DNA of 64,000 nucleotides from Buddleja alternifolia (GCA_019426215.1 CM033394.1:39616423-39680422); one strand, 5' to 3'. Counted from the stretch's first letter, positions 44,640-56,572 are shown. Program-made: numbers and translations. The notes: a model not told the origin generated them from the letters alone.

Positions 44640-47563
44640 TCATTTCACGCTCGGATATGGAGTGTAACATAGTTGTCGAGCTTGAGAAGCTAAGATTAAA
44701 GGATCATTTGTCGTCAATTTCAACTTATGGTTAATTTCCACAAGACTTGATCTATGCACTCTAGTTCCTTTATCAGAAGTATCATACCAATTACATTTAA
44801 ATAATACAATCCCACTCCTGAGTCCAAAGTACTCCAACTCCAGAATTTCTTCCAATAATCCATAATAGTCAACTTCGTATTCATTATAGGTACTTCCAAG
44901 TATGCATACACCAGAGTTTGTAGTTGCTTTGGAACGACCATGTTCTGAAGTGTGGAACTTGAACTCATTCACAAAGTATCCTTTATAGCAAGAAACTTGG
45001 CGTTTAGGGCCATGAGCTATCTTCCTTATGATGTCATCAACTTCATTATTAGTATTTCGAACCTATTAAGAAAATAACATTGTGTTTTAAAGCACATATC
45101 ACTGCAATGAAGTTGCAAATTTTGTGATTTAAATTTATGCACTACTTATATGAACACGTAGCCAGTCAGAGAAGTCTGTATCACGTGAAATATTTAGTTC
45201 CATTTCAGTTATTCTTGGAACTTTGCACCTTTTTTCTTCTTCAAACCTCCTATAAAAGTTGAGATAATGATACATAATGCTTACAAACCTCTTTAATTAA
45301 ATAAGATAGTAATGTTTCATCACAACATATATATGTGTTAAGTAACTCACTTCAAATATGGGTCGATCTTCTCGTGATTCATCAAGACAAATCTATGTGC
45401 AACTTTAATCTCTTCTGCATTGAGTGATCTATCTCCAATCAAATTACCAAGTGGTCGGCCTGGATGTGTACAAATCGATATACTCTCAGAGGGATCTACC
45501 GCTCCACCATCATAATTTCGTGGGATTCGGTTTAGTCGGGATGGTATATTTAGCTCAAAGTAAGAGGATCAAAAGGTTGAAACTTCCTCAATCATATAAG
45601 CCTCAACAATGGATGCCTCTACTCGAGCACAGTTGCCAATTTTCTTCTTCAAATGGTATAGGTACCTGCAATTTGATTAAGTTTTTAAATGGGAATAGGA
45701 ATACTGAACTTTCATAATACAAAAAGGAGTGAGTGAGAGTACCTCTCAAAAGGGTACATCCATCGATATTGTACAGGCCCACCGACCATAGCTTCATATG
45801 GAAGGTGAACTGCCAACTGTTCCATTGAATCAAAGAACCCCGGGGGAAAAAAATTCTAGTTTACACAATATCTCAACAATATTCTTCTGAAGTTGCTGCA
45901 TATGCTCCACATGCAACACAGTTGCACATATATCCTTGAAAAAACTACTAAGCTCTGTTAATGCTTCCCAAATCAGTTTTGGAAGTAGATCCCTGAAAAT
46001 AATAGGAAGCAATCTTTGCATAAAGACGTGACAATCATGACTCTTCATTCCTTGAAACTTGCATTCCTCTTCTTTCACACGTGTTATGTTGGAGGAATAT
46101 CCATTGGGTAACTTCAATGTTTCTGCCCAAGAACACACTTCTTTTATTTGTGATTTACCCAACGTATATGCACTTTTGGGCTTGAGTATTTTTCCGTTTA
46201 CACTTTCGAGTAAATGCAACTCACGACGGCTGCAATACAACTCTAAATCTTTTCGAGCTTTGCCATTGACCTTTGTTTTGCCCTTCACATCCATAACCAT
46301 GTTAAAAACATTATCAAACACATTTTTCTCAATATGCATTACTTCTAAGTTGTGCCGGATAAGGTTTGTGCGCCAATATGGTAACTCCCAAAATATGCTC
46401 ATTTTTACCCAATTATGTGTTTAACCAAATCCATCTATCTGTTGTTTGCCACCCGGGTGTTCCCCAAACATAATATCGGGGAGCTACTCCATTCTTCAAC
46501 ACATGACTTCACCACTTAAGCGGACAGGTGGATGACCATTTTCAATCCTTCCCTTGAAGAAATTATAAGCTTGTCTTCTATAAGGATGATTATGAGGCAA
46601 GAACGGACGATGACCATCAAACCATGAAGCCTTTTTTTCGCATTTAAAAAAGAAAGATTTTGTCTTTTCCATGCAATACGGACATGCCAAACGACCATGA
46701 GTGCTCCACCCTGATAACATTGCATACCCAGAAAAATCAGATATTGTCCAAATAAGTGCATCCCTCATATTGAATTTTTGTTTATTACACACATCATAAG
46801 TTTCAACCCCAGATGTCCACAAAGTTTTCAACTTTTCTATCAGGGGTCATAGAAAGACATCAATGTTTTTTCCTGGACTCTTTGGGCCTGGGATTACCAT
46901 GTTAAGGAACATAAAAAGCGTCTGCATGCACATCCATGGTGGGAGATTATACACAGTAATGATCACAGGCCAACAAGAGTAAGGGATAGTGGAATTACCA
47001 AATGGACTAAAGCCATCGGTACATAATCTTAAACGAATATTGCGCAGATCAGAGGCAAAAGATGGATGAGTGCGATCAAAATATATTCATGCCTCTCCAT
47101 GAGATGGATGTGCCATGTCATCGGCACTACCATTTTTTGCATGCCAACTCATTTGCTCACATGTATAACTAGATGCATATAGCCTTTGAAGTCGTGGTAT
47201 CAATGGTAAATAGCATAGCACCTTGAAAGACACTTGTTTTTTACGACCCGGGTTCATTGTCTTATAACGAGCATAGCCGCAAACAGAGCATTCTTGACGA
47301 TCTTTGTTTTCTTTGTAATACAATATGAAATTATTCTCACAATCATCAATTTTTTCGTAACCCAACCCAAGTTTAGACAACTGCTTCTTTGTCTTGTAGA
47401 AGTTCTCTGGCAACTTTTCACCATTTGGCAACATGCTTTTGATGATCGAAAGAATTCGATCATAGCAAGCCCCGGACATGTTGTACTCTGACTCAACATT
47501 CAACAATTGGGCAACAACGAAAAGTTTGGTATGATTTTGACAACCATCCCTAGATAAGTCCAA
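44640..47563 (-). pseudogene. CACTA transposase, TNP2-like (Transposase_21)
   Basis: On the minus strand: SEYNMSGACYDRILSIIKSM, LPNGEKLPENFYKTKK, LGLGYEKIDDCENNFILYY, ECSVCGYARYK, then SFKVLCYLPLIPRLQRLYAS, THPSFASDLRNIRLRLCTDG, DALIWTISDFSGYAMLSGWS, ACPYCMEKTKS, FDGHRPFLPHNHPYRR, WELPYWRTNLIRHNLEVMHI and EKNVFDNVFN. A DUF4218-like part follows (DSMEQLAVHLPYEAMVGGPV), then VAHRFVLMNHEKIDPYL and a DUF4216-like part (TNSGVCILGSTYNEYEVDYY). Stops occur near 47087, 46845, 46496, 46478 and 46420, and there is a one-base shift near 45840. The usual N-terminal region is missing. The gene is clearly inactive. Confidence 0.85.
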
Positions 47564-47569
47564 AAACTA

Positions 47570-49050
47570 TAGATTTACAATTCTACTTTCATCAGTCTCG
47601 TGATTCCTGACAATTATAACTATATGCAATCTAACCACTTATATCAAAGTTATCAAAAAATATTCTTATTAGAAGTAATTGTCCAAGAAATCTTTCATAA
47701 TTGTCCTTGATCATTTCTCCTTGCTGCTAAGAGTACACAAAATCTAGAAAAGTCCAAAAATTATAGATTTACAATTCTACTTTAAGCAGCTGTTCTAGGA
47801 TCGACTTCCATCTTGTGGTTGCAAGACATGAAAGTTGGTCGAATCACTCAATCGTCCTAACACATCAATTCTTCCCTTAAAGGGAGAAATCATGAACTAA
47901 AAATAAGTAATGAAGGAATTTGGAAACCTACATTTTTAACGTGTTAAATTTGATACACAATAAAAATGATAAAAAGTCTCAACCGTAACACATTCTTATG
48001 CTCAATAGTAGCACATTAGAATAAAAGAATATAAATTTTTTTGAAACACTCTCTACCTGAACTTTAGCCACATCAAAGAAAACAAAACACAAAAAAGAAT
48101 CTACCCTAATATAAAATCTAAGTTGTACCTTGATATCTCAATGCTTGATGAATAAAGCAAAGGAGCTTTTGAGGACCCGAATCAGCCCAGTGTATGCATG
48201 ATTAAGCTACAACATATTGTGAAAAGGGGGAGTTAGTGTCAGTATGATTTGTTTATTTGAAAGATTTAAAAGGTAAACTAACAAACGACTCGGCTAAAAA
48301 TAGTAGAAAAGAGATTAAACAATTGAATTTACTTCTTTAGTATTTCAATATAAAGAAAGGTATTGTTCCATGAAAGTAAACTAACATGTCAAAGAAAACA
48401 TTATTTTAAAGATTCAACATGTCAAGTGAAAATATAATATCAAACAAGGTCGACTTAACCACCATTTTCAATAATTAGGCAAAGATTGTCAAGTTTTGGA
48501 TGCGATTGTGAGAATTTTTACATGTACAAGATCTCAAATTAGGGGGAAAATTGTAAAAGTCGAGTGCATATAAGTAAATGAAATAGGAGATAAAATACTA
48601 TTTGAAACAAAGGATCCAACTGATATAATTGAAAGATACAAGAACTTCCTTACATTTTTTGACATGTACTTACTTGTTTCTTACATTATAAGAGTGAAGT
48701 TAAGACAAATCTATCACGATCAAGGCTTGATTTTACGAATTGGACCAAATTAATTATATAGTGTCGCTTGTAGATTAGGATGTAATTATTTCATGAGCAT
48801 TTAGGATTCACATTGTGCTTGTTACACAGGGTTGCTTCTAGAAATATTGCTGGTTAATATAATTAGGGTTATGTTTTTCATGGGGCACGATTAGAGAATT
48901 TTTAAAAGTTCCTTCAGCCACTAGTTTTTTAAGTGTTCCAACTCATACAAACAGTTTAAATTGCACCACCAAACCTACGCCCAATTAACCTGTCTTCATT
49001 CTTTTTCATGGTAGACAATTTTATTCTTTTTCTCTCATAGTTTTTGAGAT
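47570..49050. other. CACTA 5' non-coding region
   Basis: AT-rich, upstream of the transposase. The phrase ATAGATTTACAATTCTACTTT occurs twice (47570 and 47763). No gene is seen. Confidence 0.45.
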
Positions 49051-49457
49051 GGGGCAAAGACAATAATCCACCAGAACTTTGAGTGTTTTTACACTTTTTT
49101 ATCTAAATTATTTTTTGTTACACTTTTTTATCTCAACTCCACGGGCTTTACACTTTCTTATCTATTAGCATATTCTGACAGAATATTCTATCGGAGTTAC
49201 TGCACATACGGCGGAGTTAGATAAAAAAGTGTAAAAAACACAAAGTTTGGATAAAAAAGTGTAAATGAAAAATAGTTTGGATAAAAAAGTGTAAACAAAA
49301 GTTTGTTTAATCTGCCGGAAAACGTAAAAAGATAAAAAAAAAAAAAAAAAAAAAGTGTAAAACCCATGGAGTTAAGATAAAAAAGTGTAACAATAAAAAG
49401 TTTGGATAAAAAAGTGTAAAAACACGCAAAATTTAGGTGGGTTATTATCTTTACCTC
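49051..49457. mobile_element. Mutator-like MITE, 407 bp (family F), inside CACTA
   Basis: Ends GGGGCAAAGACAATAATCCACC and (complement) GAGGTAAAGATAATAACCCACC begin inverted arms of about 100 bp. The arms carry many ATAAAAAAGTGTAA units. Perfect 9-bp target duplications TTTTGAGAT lie at 49042-49050 and 49458-49466. A long A-run lies near its centre. It has no coding. Confidence 0.85.
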
Positions 49458-49739
49458 TTTTGAGATTGTCCAAGAATTATACAACTTGTACTTAATCTTT
49501 TTGACAGTTCTGAAGCAAATGTATAGACGTATTTAACTTTTGTACATTCATATAAAATCAACAACCTTATAAGCACCCACCTGTGCAATCAACTGAATAA
49601 TTCATATCACATAAACACAATAAACCAAAATCCAATCACAGAAAAAAGTAACATTCAGTATAAGAACAGTTAAAAAAATTATTAAAACCTAGAACAACAA
49701 GGCATAAAAATCGAAGCCACAAAGCAAAAACTACTGAGA

Positions 49740-50030
49740 AAAAGAAAAACTTACGGCATCCAATAAGGGAAGAAATGAACACAAAAGTCGTATCTTTGCG
49801 CGATGGGGATGCCCGTTCAGGGGCGGCACAGAGCGGTGGTGTGCACAAACTAGTGGAATGTGGTCATGTTGGGCTTCGCGACGTTGTGTAGGAGACGGGG
49901 GCTGAGGCGGCATGAGCTGGGAATCATGTGGTGGTGGTTGTGGTGGCCTGGCAGTGGCGATTTGGTCAGGTGAACAAGAACCTGTGCAATGGTGATTAGG
50001 GTTCAAGCCTTCAAAGTCTTATTTTGCCCC
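49740..50030 (-). other. GC-rich leader-like island of the CACTA element
   Basis: A GC-richer stretch with Pro/Gln/His-rich translation on the minus strand, bounded at about 49753 by a possible minus-strand donor (GGATGCCGTAAGTTT). It is likely a 5' untranslated exon of the transposase gene. A similar GC-rich stretch lies at 50800-50970, outside the apparent CACTA end. Confidence 0.35.
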
Positions 50031-50189
50031 TGTTAAACACGCTATGGAGGAGAAAGTGAAAAGAGGATATTTGATTTTTTGATTTTATAGATTTACTAAT
50101 TAACAATATAAAAAATATTATTAAAATCAAAAGGTGAAGTAAAGTAAATAAAAATATTATTGTGGAGGGAAAAGTATAAATCTAAGAGG

Positions 50190-50555
50190 GAATTCAATAT
50201 TTTTCATTTTTTCAATTGTGAGGAATTATTGTTTCCTCACAATAATTATAAACAATGTGACAATTTATTTCCTCACAATAAATAAGAAAAAAGAAAATAC
50301 AAAGACTTATCTATAATGTGAGGAATTTGTCTTTGTCACTATTTATGAAAGTATTGCGAGGAATTTAATTATCTATTGTGATGAACTTTCTATTTCTTTG
50401 CAAGTGATGTTGTTATTGTGAGGAAATTCTTACACGTCACAATATCTATGACATAATGTGAGCAATATACATTTCGTCACATTATAAGATTTAATGTGAC
50501 GAAAATAATATTCCTCGCACTGAAATTGTCATATTAGAACACATTTTTTGTAGTA
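50190..50555. repeat. CACTA right-end subterminal repeats
   Basis: Copies of TGTGAGGAA, TTCCTCAC and TGTGACGAAA in both orientations lead to TTTTTTGTAGTA at 50555. The motif differs from the left-end array. Confidence 0.65.
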
Positions 50556-50559
50556 TAAT

Positions 50560-51060
50560 GAAAACTAAGCTAATTTATCAAATTAAAAAAAAAACAGATG
50601 TCAAATAATTTACCAAATCTGAGACGAGCAACCCAAGAATTAGGACCCATGGCTTTCTTTTTTGCAACTTCAAATTCAAAAGTAAAAATGGGGTTTGCAA
50701 ATCTGAGCTCTTTTTCTGCTTGAATGATATGATGATGATGATGATGATGAACTGATGAACTGATGAACTGATGATAGAGAAGAGAAGGGTTGGCCTTTGC
50801 TGGGTGAAATGAAAATCCACCCGAGCTTGGTACGTTCTTTGTCGGCGCAGCGGCTCAGAGGAGACAAGAAGCTTGACAATGGTGGTAGAAGATGTCGGCA
50901 ACAAAGGTGGCGGAAGATACAGGCAGCGAAGGCGAAGGCGGAAGATGCCGACGATTTGGGGATTTGGGGAAGGGTTAGGGCTAAAATTTGTGAAATTTGG
51001 AGAAGGGGAAGACTGATATTTTCTCAAATCTTTTCCTATATAAAAGATGAAAGTTTAGGT
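50560..51060. other. GC-rich tract between the CACTA end and tandem repeat
   Basis: It contains (GAT)n near 50730-50750 and a GC-rich centre (AAGGTGGCGGAAGATACAGG, GCGAAGGCGAAGGCGG). Open frames on both strands are low-complexity and unlike any known protein. It may be the leader of a second CACTA element. Confidence 0.35.
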
Positions 51061-51086
51061 TCAGTTTTTTTTTTCCAATATAATAT

Positions 51087-51455
51087 AAATAATGTTTCAA
51101 CATATTTGACAATAAAATTGACTTAGTATAATGGTAGGTACCTTGTGTGAGTTTGGAAGAGGTTCAGAGTTCAAATCTTGGTAAGCACTTTATTTTTTTT
51201 ACTTTATTCTTATGTTTAATTTAATATTTATTTTCATTTCAAATATACATGAAAAATACAAACGAATATATATAGTATAAATAATATTTCAACACATTTG
51301 ACAACAAAGTTGACTTGGTGTAATGGTGGGTACCTTGTGTGAATTTTGGTGAGGTTTAGAGTTCAATTCTTGGTAAGCACATTATTCCTCTTACTTTATT
51401 CTTATTTTTGATTTAATATTTATTTTCATCTCAAATATACATGAAAAATATAAAC
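51087..51455 (+). repeat. Tandem pair of a 192-bp tRNA-like (SINE-like) unit
   Basis: Unit 1 (51087-51278) and unit 2 (51279-51455) are similar along their length. Each has a box A-like TTGACTTRGTRTAATGGTRGG and a box B-like RGGTTYAGAGTTCAAWTCTTGG, spaced about 35 bp as in a tRNA-type pol III promoter. Each continues into TACTTTATTCTTAT...TATTTATTTTCAT...CATGAAAAATA. No CCA or full tRNA fold is seen. Confidence 0.7.
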
Positions 51456-51691
51456 TAATCTTTGACATATTAAAAAATTTAAATTATTCTTCTCACGGAT
51501 ATATTAACAAATTAGACAATCACTTTAACTCCATCATATATTAAATAGTTGACACGTTCAATTCTCTCATCATAACCAATTAATGAAAAAAAAAACAATG
51601 GCAAATGCGTTACACCTTTGATTTTACTAAAAAATCACAACTTCACCTCAATTTAGGTATAACTCGTCACTTTATATGGGCTTTACGTTAG

Positions 51692-51719
51692 TTTAGGGTC
51701 TAGGGTCTAGGGTTTAGGG
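51692..51719 (+). repeat. Short interstitial telomere-like repeat
   Basis: Four 7-bp units, TTTAGGG, TCTAGGG, TCTAGGG, TTTAGGG. TTTAGGG is the plant telomere unit. It directly abuts the TAGGGGTGGGC hAT-like terminus at 51720. Confidence 0.75.
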
Positions 51720-51944
51720 TAGGGGTGGGCATCGAGTCAAACCGATTCGATAATTTTCGAGTTCGAGCCTAACCTAACAAGAATTGGTTGAGCAAAAATA
51801 ATACTTGTTTGTAGGCTCGCGAGCCTGGATAATAATAACTTTTGTTCATTCAGTTATAATATATATTATTAAAGAAAATATGTTTAGCTATAATATATAT
51901 TATTAAAGAAAGTTTATTTTTTCTTTAATATTGGAAAAATTGTT
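51720..51944 (+). mobile_element. hAT-type left end, truncated
   Basis: TAGGGGTGGGCATCGAGTC followed by TTCGAGTTCGAGCC and GGCTCGCGAGCC is the left end of a non-autonomous hAT element. No right end is seen: copia gag resumes at about 51945. ATAATATATATTATTAAAGAAA is repeated twice near the break. Confidence 0.5.
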
Positions 51945-54900
51945 GGTACTGGATGTGGTAAAAATAAATACTAGTGGACAAGAAAAATTCAAAGCATCCC
52001 AAAGGTATTAACCCATACTACTAGAAGTGGAAACAAAATGGGTCAGTACAAGAAAAAGAAAATGGTCCAATAAATAAGCCTCATAAGCAATATGAAAAAA
52101 AAAAAGTGCTTCAGATGTGGTGCACAAGGTCACTGAGCACATACTTGTTGTACGCCCAGACATTTGATAGATTTTTACCAAGCATCTATCAAACAGAAAG
52201 GAAAGAAGATAGAAACAAATGTCGTCCAGGATCATGTTCCTGAAGATCATGATATCTATGCCAAATTGGAGGGTTTAACTAAACCTAAGAGCCAACCCTT
52301 TAACTACCTCACTGTGGCTGATTTCTTTCAGGATCTAGATAATGGAACCGAGTAATATTTTAAATATTTCTAAATAAATTCACTAAATAAGAATCTTAAT
52401 AATATGTGATTTCATATGTTCATACTTACGTTTTATGTATTTATGCTAATGTTAATTTTAGTAAAATTTATTTACTTTTAGAAGCATGGACTTTTATGAT
52501 GACTTACCAACCCAAATAAAATTGGAGACTTATACTTGATAGATAGTGCAACGACGCATACTATCTTAAAGGATAAAAAGTATTTTGATGGTCTAACATT
52601 CACCAGAGCTCATGTTACCACCATATGAGGTCCAGAAGATCTAATTAAAGACTCTGGAAGAGCAAATATAAAATTACCTAATGGTACAAAGCTTCGTATT
52701 AATGATGTTTTATATTCTTCTGACTTCAGAAGAAATTTACTCAGTTTTAAAGATATACGTCTCAACGATTATCATATCGAAACTAATAATGAAGACAGTA
52801 TAGAGTACTTACTGATTACTTCTTGTAGTTTGAGCCAAAAGCTCATACTAGAAAAACTTCCTGCTCTCTCTTCGGGGATTTATTATATGATTATGAAAAA
52901 TATTGAATCCAATGTATTGGTACACTAGAAGTGTTCCAATCCAAAGATATTTAAGCTTTGGCATGATCGTCTTGGACATCCAGGATTGATAATGATGTGT
53001 TGTATTATCGAAAATTTATATGGTCATCCATTAAAGAACCAGAAGATTCATTTACAAAATGAAATGCCATGTAGTGCCTGTTCTCAAGGCAAATTGATAA
53101 TCAGACCATCACCCTCTAAAGTCATTATGGAGTCACTATCTTTTCTTGAAAAAATTCAAGGAGATATATGCGGACCAATACATCCATCTTGTGGTCCATC
53201 TAGGTATTTTATGGTCTTAATAGATGCATCCACTAAATGATCACATGTATGCCTTTTATCTACACGTAATATTGCATTTGCTAGATTGCTTGCTCCAATA
53301 ATTAGATTAAGAGCACAATTTCCGAACTATCCTATTAGAAATATTCATTTAGATAATGCTAGTGAATTCACCTCGAAAGCATTTGATGATTATTGCTTGC
53401 CAACGGGAATTGATGTTGAACATCTAGTCTCGTATGTACACACTCAAAATGGTTTGGATGAGTCTTTCAATAAACGTTTACAATGGATTGCTAGACCACT
53501 TCTTATGAGATCAAAATTACCTTCATCTTGTTGGGGGCATGCTATATTACATGCTGCATACTTAGCTAAAATTAGACCAACAACTTATCAAAAATATTCT
53601 CAACTACAACTTGTTTTTGGTCAACCCCCAAATATTTTTCATCTTCGGACATTCGAATGTGCTATTTATGTAATATTGCACCTCCAAAACGCACAAAGAT
53701 GGGTCCACAATGTAGGTTAGGTATCTATGTTGGACTTGACTCACCATCAATTATTAGATATCTTGAACCTATGACAGGTGATCTTTTTACAGCATGTCTT
53801 GAAGATTGTCAATTTGATGAGTCTGTTTTCCTACCATTAGGGGGAGAAAAATCTGTGCCCGAAGCACGGCAAGAAATTAAATGGCATGGGTCGAGACTGT
53901 CTCATTTTGACCCTCGAACAAAAGAATGTGAACTTGAAGTTCAAAAGATCATTCATTTGAAAAATATTGCTAAATCAATTACCGGATGTGTTCACCGACA
54001 ATCAAAAGATTACAAAATCCCACATCCCTGCTTCTAATGCTCCTGTAAGAGTAGAAGTCCCTGAAGGAACAAAAAACCAAAATAGTATCAAATGAGTCCT
54101 TACCACACCTGAAGCATGGTAGGCCTGGCGGTGCAAAAGATAAATCCCCTTGAAAGAGAAAAGCGCGAAAAAGTAAAAAAGAAATTATTGTTCCTGAAGA
54201 ACTAAATGTTCTTGAAGAATTAAATATTCCTGAAAAGCCATGTAGAGCTCCTGGAGAGCCTATACCCACAAAATAGGCAATAAAATTAAAGTCCAAGTAT
54301 ACTTCTGATAGTGATCCTCCCGAAGAGGAATCGAATCCTCCAGAAGAGGATTTTTCTTCTGCTGAAGAGAATCAGGTACCTGAAAATAATAAGATCTCAA
54401 TACATTTTTCACAATTAGGAGAGATAATGGACAGAAATAAAATCTTTGTCGACAAAGTATTTACCTTCAAAATTGCTTTTGATGTCACCAGCAGTGATAA
54501 TGAAATTGAACCACAAACCGTTGAGGAATGCTGATGAAAAATTGATTGGCCAATGTGGAAAGAAGCAATTCAAGCAGAGTTGGACTTGCTTGCAAAACGC
54601 GAAGTTTCGGACCTGTAGTCCAAACACCTTATGCCTGTTGGATATACGTGGGTATTCGTTAGAACACGAAGTCGTGAGATATAACGCACGATTAGTTGCA
54701 CAAGATTTCTCGCAGAAACCTAAAATTGATTACGAGGAGACATATGCTCCCGTAATGGATACAATCACTTTTAGATTTCTCATTAGTTTAGTAGTCAAAG
54801 AAAGATTAGAAATGCAGTTAATGGACGTGGTTACCGCATATCTTTATGGATCACTAGACAAAGATATCTATATGGAAGTCCCAGAAGGACTAAAGATGCC

Positions 54901-56040
54901 TGAAGCATATAACAATAAACCCAGAAGTGTTTATTCTATTAAGTTACAAAGATCCTTATATGGACTAAAACAATCTGATTGTATGTGGCATAATCGTTTA
55001 ACTGAATACCTCTTGAAAGAGGGATATGAAAACAACGAGATATGCCCATGCATTTTTATTAAGAAAATAACAACTAGATTTGCTATAGTTGCAATATATG
55101 TGATTATTTAAATCTTATTGGGACTCCAGAAGAACTCACCAAAACTGCAACAAGTCTCAAGGAACAATTTGAAATGAAAGATCTTGGAAAAACTAAGTTT
55201 TGTTTTGGACTACAAACTGATCATATGTCGAAAGGAATTTTTGTTCACCAATCTACTTATACTAAAAAGGTCCTAAAGCACTTTCATATGAATTATGCTC
55301 ATCCTTTAAGTACCCCATGGTTGTTAGACCATTTGATGTGAAGAACGATCCATTTCGTCCTCCTGAAGAAGGCGAAGATATTCTAGGTCTTGAAGTACCA
55401 TATCTTAGTGCTATTGGAGCACTTATGTATCTTGCGAATTGTACAAGACCTGATATTTCATTTTCAGTTAACTTACTAGCATGATATAGTTTTAATCCTA
55501 CTCGAAGGCATTGGAACGGGATCAATCATATCCTCCGCTACCTCTGTCGAACAATTGACATGGGATATGCATATGCAGGATATCTCTCTGATCCACATAA
55601 AGGAAGAGCGCAGGCTGGCTATTTATTTACCCACGGGGGCACTACGATTTTATGGAGATCAGTAAAACAAATATTGATGGCTACATCATCAAATCACTCA
55701 GAGACAATTGCAATTTATGAAGCAAGTAGAGCATGTATTTGGTTGACAGCAGTCATCAAACATATTAGAGAAAAACGTGGATTGACAGTTGAAGAGAGCT
55801 CAACAACAATCTATGAAGATAACACTGCATGTATCACTCAAATTCAAGGAGGATATATTAAAGGAAATAGAACAAAGCATATTTCACCAAAGTTCTTTTA
55901 TACACATGAGCTATAGAAATCGATGTCAAACAGATATGGTCGAGTGAAAATTTGGCGGACTTATTTACTAAAGCTTTGCCTACATCAATATTCAAGAAAA
56001 TCATATACGACATCGGTATACATTGTCACAAGGACCTCAT
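51945..56040 (+). pseudogene. Ty1/copia gag end, protease, integrase, reverse transcriptase and RNase H
   Basis: The gag zinc knuckle CFRCGAQGH-stop-AHTC lies at about 52106, with a stop in place of one residue. Protease has IDSATTHTIL. GAG-preintegrase has LWHDRLGHPG. Integrase has GDICGPIHPSCGPSRYFMVL and NIHLDNASEFTSKAF. Reverse transcriptase has ARLVAQDFSQKPKIDYEETY and LEMQLMDVVTAYLYGSLDKD, but the catalytic YVDD position reads YVII-stop near 55110, through a small deletion. Then come YLSAIGALMYLANCTRPDIS, and RNase H with YEDNTACITQIQGGYIKGN and THEL. Many stops and frameshifts; not functional. Confidence 0.9.
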
Positions 56041-56044
56041 ATGA

Positions 56045-56339
56045 GATTGTTTGCTTTTGAGGGGGAGATGTAGATTGTACTCTTTTTCCTTCGCGTAAGT
56101 TTTTCCCCCAATGGGTTTTTCCTTTACAAGGTTTTAACAAGATAATTTGATATCATTTGAATCCTGAATTTTTCAAATGTGGATCCAGAAGTATCCTTAT
56201 GAAACCCTTTAAAAACCTTGAAGTATTCTAAGAAATGATGTACTCTGTTTTCTTGGTCAAGATTGTTTTTCCCGTTGGGTTTTCTCTTGACAAGGTTTTA
56301 ACGAGGCACTCTCTTAACAAATGGCCATTCAAGGGGGAG
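56045..56339 (+). other. Copia 3' non-coding region and polypurine tract
   Basis: It has two phrases with TTTTTCCC(C/G)..TGGGTTTT(T/C)CTTTACAAGGTTTTAAC, near 56098 and 56270, as in related plant copia elements. CAAGGGGGAG at 56330-56339 is the polypurine tract next to the 3' LTR. Confidence 0.75.
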
Positions 56340-56572
56340 TGCTATAAAACGTTTAAGATGGTGAATGGTCATCAATATAAAAAATGTGTTACATAACTTA
56401 ATTACTTCATTAAGTGAATACTATTAATGAAGTTATTTATGAAGATGATCAATTGTACTGTACAAATAGTAGATGGATGATGTAGAAAAATAGAGTAATA
56501 TACACGAAGAAGAAATATTCCTATTCCTATACTACCATTCATTTTCTTTCTTTATATTGATTATGTAAAACA
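56340..56572 (+). mobile_element. 3' LTR of the Ty1/copia element (233 bp)
   Basis: It starts TGCTATAAAACGTTTAAGATGG and ends GATTATGTAAAACA. It aligns to 37492-37722 over its full length. The flanking bases ATGAG on the right and TGAAG on the left of the 5' LTR are not an exact 5-bp repeat. Confidence 0.9.

Larger units (their letters stand above)
38257..50555 (-). mobile_element. CACTA (En/Spm) element inserted in the copia gag
   Basis: The left end CACTACAAAAAAAATTGGG at 38257 is a CACTA terminus, followed by about 480 bp of subterminal GCGTCGCTAA/TTAGCGACG repeats. The genes, on the minus strand, are a TNP2-like transposase and a Transposase_24-type partner, in the order expected. The right end (complement TACTACAAAAAATGTG at 50555) has the same terminal ACTACAAAAAA but different subterminal repeats (GTGAGGAA/TTCCTCAC, 50200-50540). 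The 3-bp flanks do not match. It is either one chimeric element or two overlapping ones. A LINE occupies 38741-41408. Confidence 0.65.

Noticed and set aside
50578..51126. Overlapping long frames on both strands
   Set aside because: They contain Ser/Ile runs from (GAT)n and no family motifs; more likely a transposon leader.
51119..51192. tRNA gene
   Set aside because: A and B boxes are present, but no acceptor stem or cloverleaf could be paired; fits a SINE-like unit better.
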